The notes under the pieces: model-generated
Databases searched by the model: none
Seen by the model: only the letters and a program-made list of their open reading frames with translations
What the model was told of the DNA's origin: nothing
Shown: positions 19,833 to 31,644 of the stretch, piece by piece
How positions within the stretch are numbered: position 1 is the first letter of the stretch
How the letters are laid out: each line of letters starts with the position of its first letter
Translations under genes and position numbers: made by a program
Assembly: GCA_001687465.1 (NCBI GenBank)
Contig: LVLI01000379.1
Location: forward strand, 1-41,326
Source of the DNA: Halocafeteria seosinensis
Taxonomy: Eukaryota > Sar > Bigyra > Bicosoecida
Length of the DNA stretch: 41,326 nucleotides
Direction of reading: 5' to 3'

Positions 19833-22800
19833 ATGACGCGCCGGGGTTTAGGAAGCAAAGAAAACCCAGATCGTATTGAGAAATATGTAAGCCAATGCTT
19901 CCCTCTTTGTGCGTCTTTCATCCCGTTTTGTCACTGTCAGTTATCTCGCTCAACACGATGTGCAGGCGATGGGGCAGGAACTGGGTCGCGGAGGATTTGG
20001 AGTGGTGTATTTGGCACTAGATACCATGACGGGGAAGAGTGTGGCGGTGAAGAGGCTGTCTTTACAGAGCATGAATGAGGAGGATATAGAGATTACCCAA
20101 GGCGAAATTGAACTTTTGAAGAAACTGAGGCACCCAAATATTGTGGAATACGTGGACTCTGTTCGCACTCAGGATTACTTGTATATTGCTTTAGAGTACG
20201 TTCCTTTTCCTCATTGGAGAGTTCTCTGAACTTCAGCCCAAGATTCCAAATGGTTGCGATCATGAACGGTGCGTAACTGCAGGTACGTCGAGAACGGGTC
20301 ATTGACAGGATTGGTCAAGAAGTTCGGAACGTTCAATGAAACTTTGAGTGCCATGTACACTGCACAAGTGTTACAAGGACTCAGTTTTTTACACGAACAA
20401 GGCGTTATTCATCGCGATATCAAGGGTGAAAATATTCTAACAACCAAGGAAGGTTTTGTCAAGTTGGCAGATTTTGGGGTGGCGATTCAGGGTGTGGACC
20501 ATGAGCACGATGTGGTTGGGACGCCTTATTGGATGGCTCCCGAGGTCATCGAGATGGCAGGAACATCCTCGGCATGTGATATTTGGAGCGTCGGTTGCAC
20601 AATTATAGAAATGTTAACCGGAAAACCACCGTACTTTGACTACAATCCCATGACGGCACTCTTTCGTATAGTCCAGGACGAATATCCTCCGTTTCCCGAG
20701 CAGATTTCTCCGGCTCTTCGAGACTTTCTGATTCAGTGCTTCAAGAAGGAACCTTCCTTCAGAAAATCTGCCCAAGAACTACTATCCCATCCGTGGATTG
20801 TGAACACCGTGAAATCGAAAGCCTTATCGTCTGGCAAGCAACAAGTGAGTGAAAGTGCTGGTGATGGAACTGAAAAAATAATGGAAAAAGCTGCTTCAGT
20901 CATTGAGCAAGCGCGGGCATCGAATGAAAAACTGAAAGATAAGCAAAACCTCAGCAGTCTATTTGGCAATGCGACAGCTGATGCGTTTGGCGATGATGAT
21001 GACGATGACACAGCACTACTGCAGTTACAGAAGGACATACAGAGAGGAAATATAAACGTTAGACAGTCCAGACAGGGACGTTACGAGGGAAATAGTGCCC
21101 ATGGTCAGCAAAGACACAACTTTCATACGATAGGATTGAAGGATGTGGAGGAGTTCGAGAAAATTAACCAAAATCTGTTCGAGAATACTCTAAGAGGAAT
21201 GGTGCTACGAGGCAAGCAACAGCAAGACGAACCACTAGGACACGACGAGAACGCCAATAGTGGTGGGGTAAGGGTGATACTGTTGGGTTGCTTTAAATGT
21301 TTATCACCTCGAGATAAATCTGTGTTTTGCCTTCGCAGCCGAAGTTATTTAAATTGGAAGACGTAACTCCGCAAGATATCAACGAATGGGCTGGAAAAGT
21401 GGGAAAGGCTTCCCACAAGAATAACGCTCAGCGTAAGTTGCATGAATTCATGTTACATCAGGGAGCAATGCAACCTGGAATTACGTCTCTGCAGCCATAA
21501 AACTACCTGCAATAAACGAAGATAATTCGTTTGACTTCGAAGAAGAGTTTGACCTGGGTGATGACGACGAGCAGGAACCAAATATGGGTACTAGTAAAGT
21601 CCAAGGCAATGGGTCGGACCACGCTCAGAAATCGCTTCAAGCATTTACTGAAGAAGACTCGGATGAGGATTGGGATGTTGATCTGAAGAAAACAGATAAG
21701 ACCGATGATAGAGAAACCCGCCACAACAGGACAGCTCACAATTCATTGAAGGAAAAGTTGTCAGGAAAGCCTGCTTTGCAAGCGTTTGCTGACTCCGATG
21801 AAGAAGAAGATTGGGATAAGGCTATTAACTCTCGATTAGAAGATGAGCCTACTCCCAAAGGGAATGACCAACTTTCTGGGCTTCTTGGGAAAAAGCCAAA
21901 CTTAGATGTAGTTTTTGGGAAGGATGACGACGACCAGGAAGAGAACTGGGACAGTTTAGTGCGGCCTCAATCAAAATCCTCCGGTAAAGAACCTACGCCC
22001 CGGACGGAAAAGAGTGGGCTTGCCCAATTTCAGGAAGATGATGAGGATGAAGCTGCTGTGGAAATTGAGTATCCCCGTAAGGCTAGCTCAAACTCAAACA
22101 AGGAAACAAGCCTTCTGTCTCCTCCGGACTACTCAAAAGAATCTTTGAAGGATAAACTAGCGAGAAAGCAACGGAGTGCTCCCACAAAAGAACATGCATG
22201 GGAGGAAGATCAACAGCCTTCATCCCGGGATGTTGTTCTGGACATCGATGCTGCACTGGAGGAAGAAGGAGGAGAAAGCGAAATTTTGTCTGACGCAAAG
22301 GAAACCAGCATAACGGCCAGGAGGCAGAACTCTGTGCTATCTATTTTGGACAAATTACAGAGCAGTGCGCAGGTCAGTTCAGAAATAATTTTAAAGTCAT
22401 GCAAGACGCTCCGCTCGTTATTTCGTGAAAGCCCTGCGCTAAAGCAGTTTTTCGTTAAGCGGCATGGGGTGCTGCCTCTCTTGGAACTGCTACAGACCTG
22501 GAAGAGCACAGAGGATTTCTTCGTCATATGCACGCTGCTTTCAACCATGAACCATCTCGTATTCAATGAGCCTGGTCTGCATGAATCGCTAGCCCTGATT
22601 GGCGTTACTCCTTCAGTTATGGCTTTTGCTAATTCCGGGTTCCCTCCACGAGTCCGTCAGGAAGCGGCCAAATTCGTTAATCAGTGCTGCACCAACAGCC
22701 GCTTGACGCTTCAACTGTTTGTGGCAGCGGGCGGAGCTAGCGTGTTGGTAGAGCTCTTAAAAGCTTCAGTTAAGGGACGGCGATCTCAGATACATGAGGA

Positions 22801-24728
22801 TGAAAGTAGTGAGGATGCTGCCTCCGATGTCACTACGTTGGACATGGATGAGAGTAGCGAACGCTCGAAAGGAGAAATGGATCAATTATTGCTGAGGCAT
22901 GCGATCAATGGAATAGTCACAGTTTTGAATATGCAGACTGTAGCTATGACTCAGAATGAATTTCGACGACTTTTCATCCGCACTGGCATTCTTGCACCCC
23001 TTGTCATGGCATTGCGTGCCTCCTTTTACTTTGTTTGCAACTCGCTATCTGGGGCAACACTGGCTGAACATACTGACGAATCAGATCCCGGATCACTGCA
23101 TCCAAACCATAAGAGGAGCCAATGGGATGAAACCATTGATTTCACCCCTGATGATTTTAGGAGAGGTGTCGTACCGAAGACTATGTTGCCTTCGTCCCCA
23201 TTTTTAGATACGGATATGTTTGTTGGCGAATCTACAGACTCCAAGAACACAACGATTGAACAGATGAATCGGCGTCGTAGTTCAATGGACACGAGGGGAA
23301 TGAGGGCTGCCCTCGGGGAGATATCTGATGAGGATAGCGATGATGATTGGAAGCCTTTTGGAATGAAGGACCTGACCTTTTCCCAGCCGAAGAATGCTGA
23401 CCCTCCCCACCAGAGTGCACCACACCACTCTCGCAGCAGATCAGAACAGGTTGCCCGACCGCCGTCAAAAGAGCAAATGAAACCGGCACGAAACTCTACG
23501 GGTAACGCAGGAGAGTATACTATTAAAGCGCATGAGTTGCCGATATGCGGTACAATCAAGGACGTCCTTGGGGACATGTCTTCCCTCATGAATCTTCTTG
23601 TGCTATTGGCGCAAGGCGATAGTGTTGTGAAGGCCGCGTACAACCGGAAAGATTTGGTCAAAGTACTATTGTTTATTTTACGCCCCGCTCCCTATTCACT
23701 TTTGAACCATGAACTTTACGCGCCGATTGTGTATTCTTCTCTAAAGACGATACGTCACATGTCTATGGAGCCTTCCGTTGTAGAGCGAATGGGTGATTCT
23801 GGAGCTATATCTACTCTTGTCCCGTTGCTCTGTGAAGACAGCGAGCTGGACGTGCTATCAGAAGATTCTTCCCATCGATATAGCAAAGAGGTGCGACACT
23901 TTGTTTTGCACGCTCTCTTCAACTTATGCAGAGTGAACAACCAAAGGCGGGAAAACGCAGCGATGAACGGCATTATCCCTCCACTACAGAAGCTGCTACA
24001 GAAGCAAAACTCGCTTCAGCCACTAGCGCTTCCAATCTTATGCGACCTTGCGCATGCTGGTCCAACAAGCAGGAAAATTCTGTGGCGCCATAACGGGGTC
24101 GGCATGTATATTGGTATTTTGAAACGGAACTATTGGGCTATGCATGCCTTGAATTCCTTAGCTGTTTGGTTGGGGAAAGACCCGGAGAGGGTGGAAGTTG
24201 CTTTGACGGAGAAATCTCACGTCGACGCATTAGTGGATATGTTCACCAGCGCCCCACGTTCATATTTCGAGACTATTGTAGGACATATTGAGTGTACGTT
24301 ACTTGGTCGCTCGAGATTATGCTGTTGCCATTGGTACCATCGGCTTTATTTGAATGAATGCAGCGATGCTGGACCGAAGTCCTTTACTAGCAAAGCACAT
24401 GTCATTTTCCTTCAAGTTTATTGAGGACATAATGACACGGCTAAAAAAGAAGAATTCTGTATGTCTTGTAAAATCTTATTGTCACTTCCTAACGAAATAC
24501 TAGATGTTGTCGATATGATATGATGCACAGGCAATTGTCCGAAGAAGCTTGCTCAACATACTAAAACTAGCCTTCATAGCGAATGATGACAAGGAGAGAC
24601 TAGCACAGCAGTTCAACTTGCAAGAATTCGTTCTACGTATTCGAGACAATGCTGCTAAGGAGAGGCAAGTTCTCTTGGAGCAAATAGCTGAAGCAATCCT
24701 AGCAGCATTGGACGATAACCCGAGATAA
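19833..24728 (+). CDS. MAP3K-epsilon/Cdc7-SepH-type protein kinase with ARM-like repeats
   Basis: Spliced model: 19833-19886, 19966-20195, 20283-21267, 21339-21432, 21495-24293, 24364-24458, 24531-24728, giving 1484 aa. The kinase domain (about 20-270) has the glycine loop GRGGFGVVY, the VAVKRL lysine, [20 protein letters not shown] and [13 protein letters not shown]. Its wording is very close to plant MAP3K-epsilon and the fungal septation kinases Cdc7/SepH, which act in cytokinesis signalling. The middle part is acidic with repeated blocks ([32 protein letters not shown]). From about residue 560 on there are helical ARM/HEAT-like repeats ([24 protein letters not shown]), as in MAP3K-epsilon. 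All catalytic residues are present, so it should be active. Its stop lies 8 bp from the VAC14 stop. Confidence 0.9.
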
Positions 24729-24736
24729 GATTCTCC

Positions 24737-27700
24737 TTACCGTGTGAGCTCAGCTGCCTGCCCAGCTAAATCGGATGCCTGGCCATAGAGCTGCGTTTTC
24801 TGACGCACTTTATCATACACGTCCAGGAACCTCTGAAAGTTTGTAGAGGGTTTTATACTTATGTTTTGCTTGTTAGCAGTGGCACTCGGTGGGATGCTTG
24901 TTAGCCGATTCCGAAGCTGCTCAAAAGCGTTTGATTGAGGTAATATCATGAGTAGAGCATATAGTGCCCTCAATAAATGGGCGTGGTCGGTCCGTTCAGT
25001 TTGTAGCAGATGCATTCTAAGATCTGAAGACAGTATAGGATACTCAGTGTTTCGAATTTGCGCATTGTTGGAACGAGGATACTTACTGATGAAGACGGGC
25101 GATTCAAGTAATTGCACTAATTTGTCGATTTGCATCAGCAAGCCGACACTTACTTGACTAGCAGTGCTGCATTTTCCACAGAATACAAATTCTCAGGTTG
25201 GGGAGGATTGCCAAAAACACTTTTGAGGGAACATACATTCTTGTGATAAGTGTTGAAGCCAATTCATAAGCTTCCGCGAGCAGACACAGTGTAAACGTAG
25301 CAATCGAATTGTGACACCAAGTTACGAATAATGCCTCGAACACTTCAATACCGGTAGCCCGCCGATCATGCAGCTCACGCTGCAAATTCTCGATATCGAC
25401 TAAGCCATTTTCGCTGTTTTTTCCTTGCTTTCCACTGGAATCCGTCTTGAATGATGACCGCAGCGTGTCTCTTACTTCACCCTGACACAATGCACATGTT
25501 GCCACCAAAATGAGATACAGAATTTTAAATTCTTGAGGAACGTGTCTCAAACTAACCAATTCTGAAGCAGTTAGGAGGATCAAATTCAAGAGCTCTACCA
25601 TGATTGATGCAAATTCGGGATGCTCTTCGTCCTTCAGGATTCTGGATATGCCAACGAAAATGTGCTCGGGCACGAGTTGTTTGCACAATCTCCGGATGAT
25701 GAATGCTCCACGATTTTCAAGCAACCTGTAAGACCCAATTTTAGCATATAAGCGAGAACACTGCATTGACAGTCAAAATCTAATCAACGCACGCTCGACT
25801 TCGGGCAAACATAATAACTATTCTCTCCAGCACGTAAGTGTGGAAGTAGTCCCAGTCATAGTACGCACAGCGAGCTAGAACTTCGATCTGTATAAATCAT
25901 TGTTTGTGCTTACGTCGCTCTGCACTCTCTTTCTTCATGTCACTACATGAGCAACTCACATTACTCTTCAGCACGTTAGGATCAGCATTATCCCCCAGGT
26001 TGTGCAACAAACTGGTCAACAATTCATTGAAATATGCCATCACCCTTCCCGGTGCTTTCTGAAGCAACACCGTGAACCAATTTAACGCTTCCGTCCTCGT
26101 GTAGGTGTCAGGAGATGGCAGTGCTAGGTTCACGACAGTAAGCACCGCGGGGAACGTAAATTGCTCGGCTGGGTTAGAGACCTTCCCGTCGTCTTCTTCT
26201 ACCACGTTTTCTTTCTCTACTGCACGAAAATCCGAATTGAATTCTGCGTCGTGCTCCTTTACGGGGTTCTCGTAACTTTGGGATGGCACATGGACACTAG
26301 TAAGCTCTAGCAGAAGCCCATTACATTCATGAGCTTTTCTCACCACTTCATCCTGCACCATACGCCATTACGTCTGCCACATGAAACATCCTTCGTCACA
26401 CGTATGCTTCAACACTTACCGAAGGGTCCGAGAGTAGTTGGAAAATGAAGTCAAGGATAGTGGCAGACCAAGGTAATGAATTGGGTCCCGCTAGCTGGAT
26501 GAGAGTGAGCATCCATTCCACGGCTGTCAGACGAGTCAGATTACATGAGGAACTACTCTGCCCAACCAACAGATCAACCAGAGAAGATAGAGAAACCTTT
26601 TCCTGCAGCTGATCTACGTTCAACTGCATTGCGAATGGTGTAAGGGATACATCTATCATGGCATCAGCATCTTATCTAAAGCACCCTAGGGAAGCCTTAC
26701 GTTTGCCACATATTTACGAAAGTCACTTAAAGTCTCCATTGCCTGCGTACAAACTGATTGGTTAGAGCTCTCTAGCATTGCGAAAATTCGATCCGCAAAA
26801 TCAGGTAAGTACTCGACAAGATCTATATCTGCGACCATGAGGAATTGCAAAAAGAGTCATAGTATGAACGGCTGCGGTGCTGTCAGTGATATATTCGTTA
26901 CCGTACCCTTGACCTTATCCATTTCTCTTATCCAGCCCAAAATTAGGGTTTGGATACGCGGATGCTGTGTATGCATATTCTCCTTAATCGATGCGACAAA
27001 GATCTTAAGAAAGGACTCCTTGTCATACTCCGTTGTCGCAAATGTTGATAAAAGTCGTTCGTTGAGCTGTTGTGCTGCATTTACGACAGGATCAGACCTA
27101 TCGGCAAACAGTTTCACAAGCGCCGTGAACACTATGGGAAAAATGGGAAGGATCCGGTGCCCTACGAATTTGATGATGTTGAACATAGATTCAACAGCAT
27201 CCTTTCTCACCGAGTCATCCTGATCACTGAATCGTGTGATGACAGCTTCACTGATGATATCCAGATGCTGAGTCGCAGTTTGGACATCCATTCCCGCTAC
27301 TGCAGCTGCTACCGCAATGGCGCCACCACGTCTGTAATGAGGATCATCTGCTGAAGCATACTGGGCAGTAATTCCTTCCAAGACATTACGCAGTTGCTCA
27401 AATTTCCCCCGACGAATCAACTCCCCAACAATGTGCTGAATCTTGTGAGAAGCTGTGCGTCGCTTCTCGACATTCCTGTCTCCAAGACTTTCCAACAACT
27501 GCAGAGACACAATTCATGTGTGTATATAACATGCCAATGCCTCCAAAATTATGGCATACCTGCTCCGTAATTTCATCGCTGATTTGATGCTGCTGGCCCG
27601 TGCCTCCTCCACCAGTGATACTACGAGACTGATTCCGCTGACCCTGCTGCTGCTGATGTTGTTTGGAGCTCGAATGATGCCTATTATGCTGTTGTTGGGG

Positions 27701-27796
27701 GTCATTTTGCGGATGAGGAGGAGGATACTGCTGCGTCTCGTGCCGTCCACTGGCATTTGCAGCAGAAGGAGGAGCTCTACTCCCTTCGGAAGACAT
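24737..27796 (-). CDS. VAC14: VAC14, scaffold of the PIKfyve/Fab1 lipid-kinase complex
   Basis: Spliced model (minus): 27796-27560, 27498-26907, 26828-26701, 26623-26420, 26352-25960, 25887-25793, 25725-25237, 25166-25087, 25023-24737, giving 834 aa. VAC14 holds the PI3P 5-kinase Fab1/PIKfyve and the phosphatase Fig4 together on endolysosomes or the vacuole, controlling PI(3,5)P2. Family marks: HEAT repeats near the N-terminus (LLESLGDRNVEKRRTASH, RRGGAIAVAAAVAG, FADRSDPVVNAAQQLN), then LTAVEWMLTLIQLAG, LLENRGAFIIRRLC, WCHNSIATFTLCLL, IDKLVQLLESPVF, and the conserved C-terminal YALLMILPQSNAF. A Gln/His/Pro/Ser-rich stretch of about 75 residues precedes the first HEAT repeat and is probably disordered. 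Exon 4 uses the acceptor at aatgcag (26624); nearer acceptors give immediate stops. Confidence 0.93.
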
Positions 27797-28077
27797 TTCT
27801 AAAAGACCCTAAAATAAATGTAGAGAATTGTCCTTCGGTACAAGCCTTATGAAGCTGCGTAATGTACTACCTGGTAGTTAAGGGGAATGGCTGCGGGGGA
27901 TAATCTTCACAAAGCTTTCTACATCATTGCACACCCCATTATATGCGCTTTACATGCCGCGAATGCATTTGTATCAGTAGTTTCTTGCTGATTGGTGCAA
28001 ATGGAGACCTTGGTATGAGGATAAGGCGTCGTATATCGACTGTATAGACCATACTTCAACTACAGAGACAGTCGCCG
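27797..28077. promoter_or_regulatory. Divergent promoter region, VAC14 / DHRS7-like
   Basis: 281 bp between divergent start codons; it must serve both genes. No recognised regulatory box beyond generally AT-rich sequence. Confidence 0.4.
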
Positions 28078-29335
28078 ATGGAGCTATTCACGCTTCTCGT
28101 GACCATTACAGCCGGTATCCTCACGCTCTGTGGAGCGCTTACGGTTTATTTCGCATACTTCTTGGACTCTGACTGGGAGCTCTTCTGGAGGTCGAATGTG
28201 CCCGAGAAAAAGGACCTCTACGCCGGCAAACGAGTCGTCATTGCAGGAGCTTCTTCAGGAAGTACGGCCTCGTTGGTGCTTTATATCGCCTCAAACATGA
28301 ATGTTGCGTGAACCAAAAATGATCGAATGCCCGTTGCAGTTGGCGAGGAACTAGCATACGCTCTGGCCAAACGCGGAGCGAACCTTGTACTAGCAGCTCG
28401 GCGTACAGCCAGATTAACCCAAGTGGCCAAACGAGCCAAGGAACTAGGAGCTGGAGAAGCTGTGGTCAAATTCCTCGATATGGTGGACTTTGAATCTCAC
28501 GCGAAATTTGTGGAAGACATTGTGGATAAACATGGGGCGGTCGATATACTGGTACGTTTTTTTGCATTAGTAGAGCAAGGGATTGGGGGATTTGGAAGTC
28601 TTTACTGTCTTGATAACATTTATTGACAGGTAAATAACGCTGGGCGCACACAGCGTTCCTTAGGTGAAGAGACAGAGCTCCAAGTAGATCGAGACATGTT
28701 TGATTTGAACGTAATCGGTATGATTTCTCTAACTAGAGCATTCCTCCCCGTGTTTCTGAAACGAGGGCATGGGTCCATTCTAGTAGGTTATTGATGATGC
28801 ATCGTAGTATATTCAGCTGTAGGTACGTTTATCTCGTCGATAACTTACCATACAGGTGACAAGCAGCGTTGCGGGCAAAGTTTGTACCCCTGTTAGTACC
28901 ACATATGCTGCTACCAAGCATGCTCTCCAAGGTTTCTTCCACTCGCTACGCACGGAAGTTGGTAGCAGGAATATTCAGATCTCACTTGCATGCCCAGGTC
29001 CTATTAAAACAGAGATTACATATCAGGCGTACGTCGCTCAAGCAGGTAGTGTTCTTGGTCAGGGTGCTGAGGACGATGCTTCGAGGATGAGTGCCGCCCG
29101 ATGCGCTTATCTAATGCTCAAGTGCATTCACCATTGTCAATACGAATGTTGGATATCAACCAACCCGGTTCTGTTTTTTACGTATATGCATCAATACTTC
29201 CCTACATTAGCATGCTACCTCGCAGAACGACTAATTGGTCCCAAACGTGTAGCTGCCTTCAAAGATCGTGACTACGGATACGGATCATGGATGAACATGT
29301 TCTCCTCTCCGCCCACAACAAAGAAGGAAGACTGA
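28078..29335 (+). CDS. DHRS7-like membrane-anchored short-chain dehydrogenase/reductase
   Basis: Spliced model: 28078-28261, 28340-28551, 28630-28782, 28856-29335, giving 342 aa. An N-terminal hydrophobic anchor (about residues 4-30) precedes a classical SDR Rossmann fold. The NAD(P) motif AGASSGIG is created by splicing exons 1 and 2 (about 56-63). NNAG is at 134-137, the catalytic serine lies in TSSVAG (about 186-187), and the YxxxK pair is Y200 and K204. CPGPIKTEI follows as expected. The basic RR after strand 2 suggests NADP(H). The membrane anchor and C-terminal extension fit the DHRS7/DHRS7B group, which reduces steroids, retinoids or lipid ketones in the endoplasmic reticulum; the substrate cannot be told from sequence. 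Confidence 0.88.
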
Positions 29336-30509
29336 AAGGAATTCAGTGATCCTTGGGTGGAAGCTACCTTTAGGGCATAGTCGTGCAATGGTCGTATATT
29401 CTGTTGTCACAGTAGACCGAGTTGTGCCACCATGTGACTAAAGGGGAACGGAGACTTAAGATTTGCGATGAACTTTCTTCATACGAGTGTATATGGCAAA
29501 ATAAATGAACCCGTGGTGGTCCAAGCCTGTGGATTTGTAGTATAACGCTATCTGGCCCGGTCGGGAGTGCGCCTGAGCAAATCTTCGACGTGGGTCTCTA
29601 TTTCTCCCAACAGTCTTCTGTCTTTCGTTTCTTCACCATGTTCCCTAGTAGGGGTACACCCTTGATGTTTTGGGTTCTACGCCTTGCTTCGTTATTTCCC
29701 GTAGAGTGTTTAAAACCTGTCCAGCACCCTCAAGGAACATGTGTCCAACGCGAGACACAAGAGCCATCCTTCTTATCCACCACGAAGCGTTTGCGACAGT
29801 TTCAATAAATTTTTGATGCAAAGCGCTCCAAAGAAATCCTGCAATTTTATTAAACGTCACCAAATTCTTCGCCCGAAGCGGGTTCCGTCAAACCGACTAC
29901 TTTGCATAGATCCGGTTGATTGTTTGGAACTTGTTCCGCAGCAGCATACAAACAAACACCCGCAGAAGCAGCAACCCGCTTTAAGCGAGCAATTTGTGTC
30001 CGTCTTTCTCCGTGGCTGAGGTACATTTGTGGTACACTCCGTACTTCGCTGTTTCGTGTGGTATTTAATGATCGGAGCTTCCAGGATTTGTTGTTACAAG
30101 TGGGCCCGTCGCTGCTTAACACGCTCCTCGTTAAGAAGATGTGGTCAACTCCCCGGCCGGTGGGCTATCTGTCACATATGTGTGTGTGTGTGTGTGTGTG
30201 ACAAAGCTAGCGTTCCGATGGTGGAAGCTAGTTCGACGATGTCATTCCGTCAGATGCAACTACCGGGAATGGTCAATGATGCTTTTCTCTAGCAATAATC
30301 TTGATTCCATTGGTGGAGTGGAGCAGACAAGAGTGCACCCTTATTATATGAGTATTAATGTTCTCCCTGATGCATCGACTAAACCTTTACAACGATTCCA
30401 ACGCAGATTTGTGCAGACGAGTGTGTATTCGTATAAATTCTACAGTTGTCAGTATGTGGATAGTAAAATCACGATTGTCTAACAATGGTAGTTTCAATGC
30501 GTGCCCAAA
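29336..30509. other. Gene-poor interval
   Basis: About 1.17 kb between the convergent DHRS7-like and BAF-like genes. Open frames here are short, have no good splice context and match nothing recognisable. The TG microsatellite at about 30179-30200 lies within it. Confidence 0.4.
30179..30200. repeat. TG dinucleotide microsatellite
   Basis: An uninterrupted run of about eleven TG units. A simple-sequence repeat with no coding role seen. Confidence 0.9.
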
Positions 30510-31096
30510 TCAATGTGAAAGAATCCGTGTCTGCAAATCCGCTCTGTGCCTGCATCACATGCGATGGACAAGTATAGCCGGAACCAAATAAGAACTCTAA
30601 ATTCACATACTCGCTGCTCACTAGCTCGGGATTCCTTTGTTGAACGCGCAATGCAATGGCTAGGGTAATAATCTTGAGTGATCCTCCCTGGGGTTTGACA
30701 CCGTTTTCTTTGAGCCAGTCCTGGAAATCCTCCATGGCTTCATTCAGATTTCCTCCGTTCGAGCTGAGCAATTCTGACAACTTGGCGTCGAGTTTATGAG
30801 CGCTTGTTATGCCATTTTCGCGCAACTCGCGTGCCGAAGCTTCGCCAATTCGAGGAACTGCTCGGAGCTCCCCAGGATCAGCCGCCGCGTAGTCCAAGAT
30901 ACTTTCCACCTTCGTCTGGAGGCCAGCAGGAATATCGATAGTTAGAGCCCAAGTACGAAACACGCAATCCTTATTCTTAATGGGTATAATTTAATACAAT
31001 AAATGGTAAACTTACGCTCATAAACCTTCTCTGCTCGTCTCCGAGGCGTTTATAAGCCTCCTTCGAGAGCACATTCTGGAAAGGGTTAATGTTCAT
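30510..31096 (-). CDS. BAF-like (barrier-to-autointegration factor) small protein
   Basis: Spliced model (minus): 31096-31016, 30969-30611, 30549-30510, giving 159 aa starting MNINPFQNVL. Residues about 60-145 resemble metazoan BAF: a helix-hairpin-helix opening (AVPRIGEASARELRENGI), a spacer, then DFQDWLKENGV followed by a long final helix (IITLAIALRVQQ). BAF is a dimeric chromatin protein that bridges double-stranded DNA and links it to the nuclear envelope. Compared with BAF (about 89 aa) this protein has about 60 extra N-terminal residues. The same domain recurs at the C-terminus of the neighbouring kinase gene, with the last intron at the same place and phase. The first intron (46 nt, acceptor taag) is the least certain part. 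A generic HhH DNA-binding protein is the alternative. Confidence 0.6.
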
Positions 31097-31644
31097 TGTT
31101 TCAGAAGTCAGCCTTAGGAATTGCGCAAATACAACAGATTACAAGGATTGCTGAAAATTAATTTACTTGTCTGTCTCTTCAGGTTCAAACCTTTTGATTC
31201 TTCTTCATTGTTAGTACGAAGGCATCCACAAGAGTTGAACCCGATCCTGTTCTTTCCCGCTGTGCGAGAATTCTCTTTTTGTTCGGCCTAAGCGAGGCGC
31301 GCGGCGGTCCGCACCTTCCCGGAAAACCATCTAACGTCAACCAACACCCATAACGATTTTGCATCATCCAATATGCTCTCTCTCTTGCAACAGCTCGAGT
31401 TTCATTGCCTTTAATGCTCTGGTTTGTTAGTATACGGGTGTCAGGATACCGAACCGCCTCGTTCCCGCTTTGCGAGAATTTTCTGTAGGAACAACCGAAG
31501 TTGAACATGCACACAGGATTCGTCAAGAAAGGTAAATTACCATAAACGATTTCGTATTGTTGGTGAGGCTCTCTCTTACTGCACTTTGGGTCTATTGCCT
31601 TAGTTCCTCCGGTTGCAACTACTGTGGGCGACGGGAAGAGGGAG
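31097..31644. promoter_or_regulatory. Shared promoter region with two E2F-like boxes
   Basis: 548 bp between the divergent start codons of the BAF-like and VRK-like genes. Two copies of a 22-bp box lie at 31254-31275 and 31462-31483, in the same orientation and 208 bp apart, with 20 of 22 bases identical. Both start TTCCCGCT and continue with TGCGAGAATT. TTCCCGC matches the core of E2F/DP sites, which drive S-phase genes in animals and plants. Shared boxes suggest that both genes are expressed together in the cell cycle; this is inference. Confidence 0.5.

Noticed and set aside
23026-23661. 211-codon minus-strand frame
   Set aside because: Antisense to the MAP3K coding exon, no domain, no ATG context or splice support.
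29645-30482. Several 70-110 codon frames on both strands
   Set aside because: No shared frame, no splice support, no recognisable peptide; one runs through the TG microsatellite.
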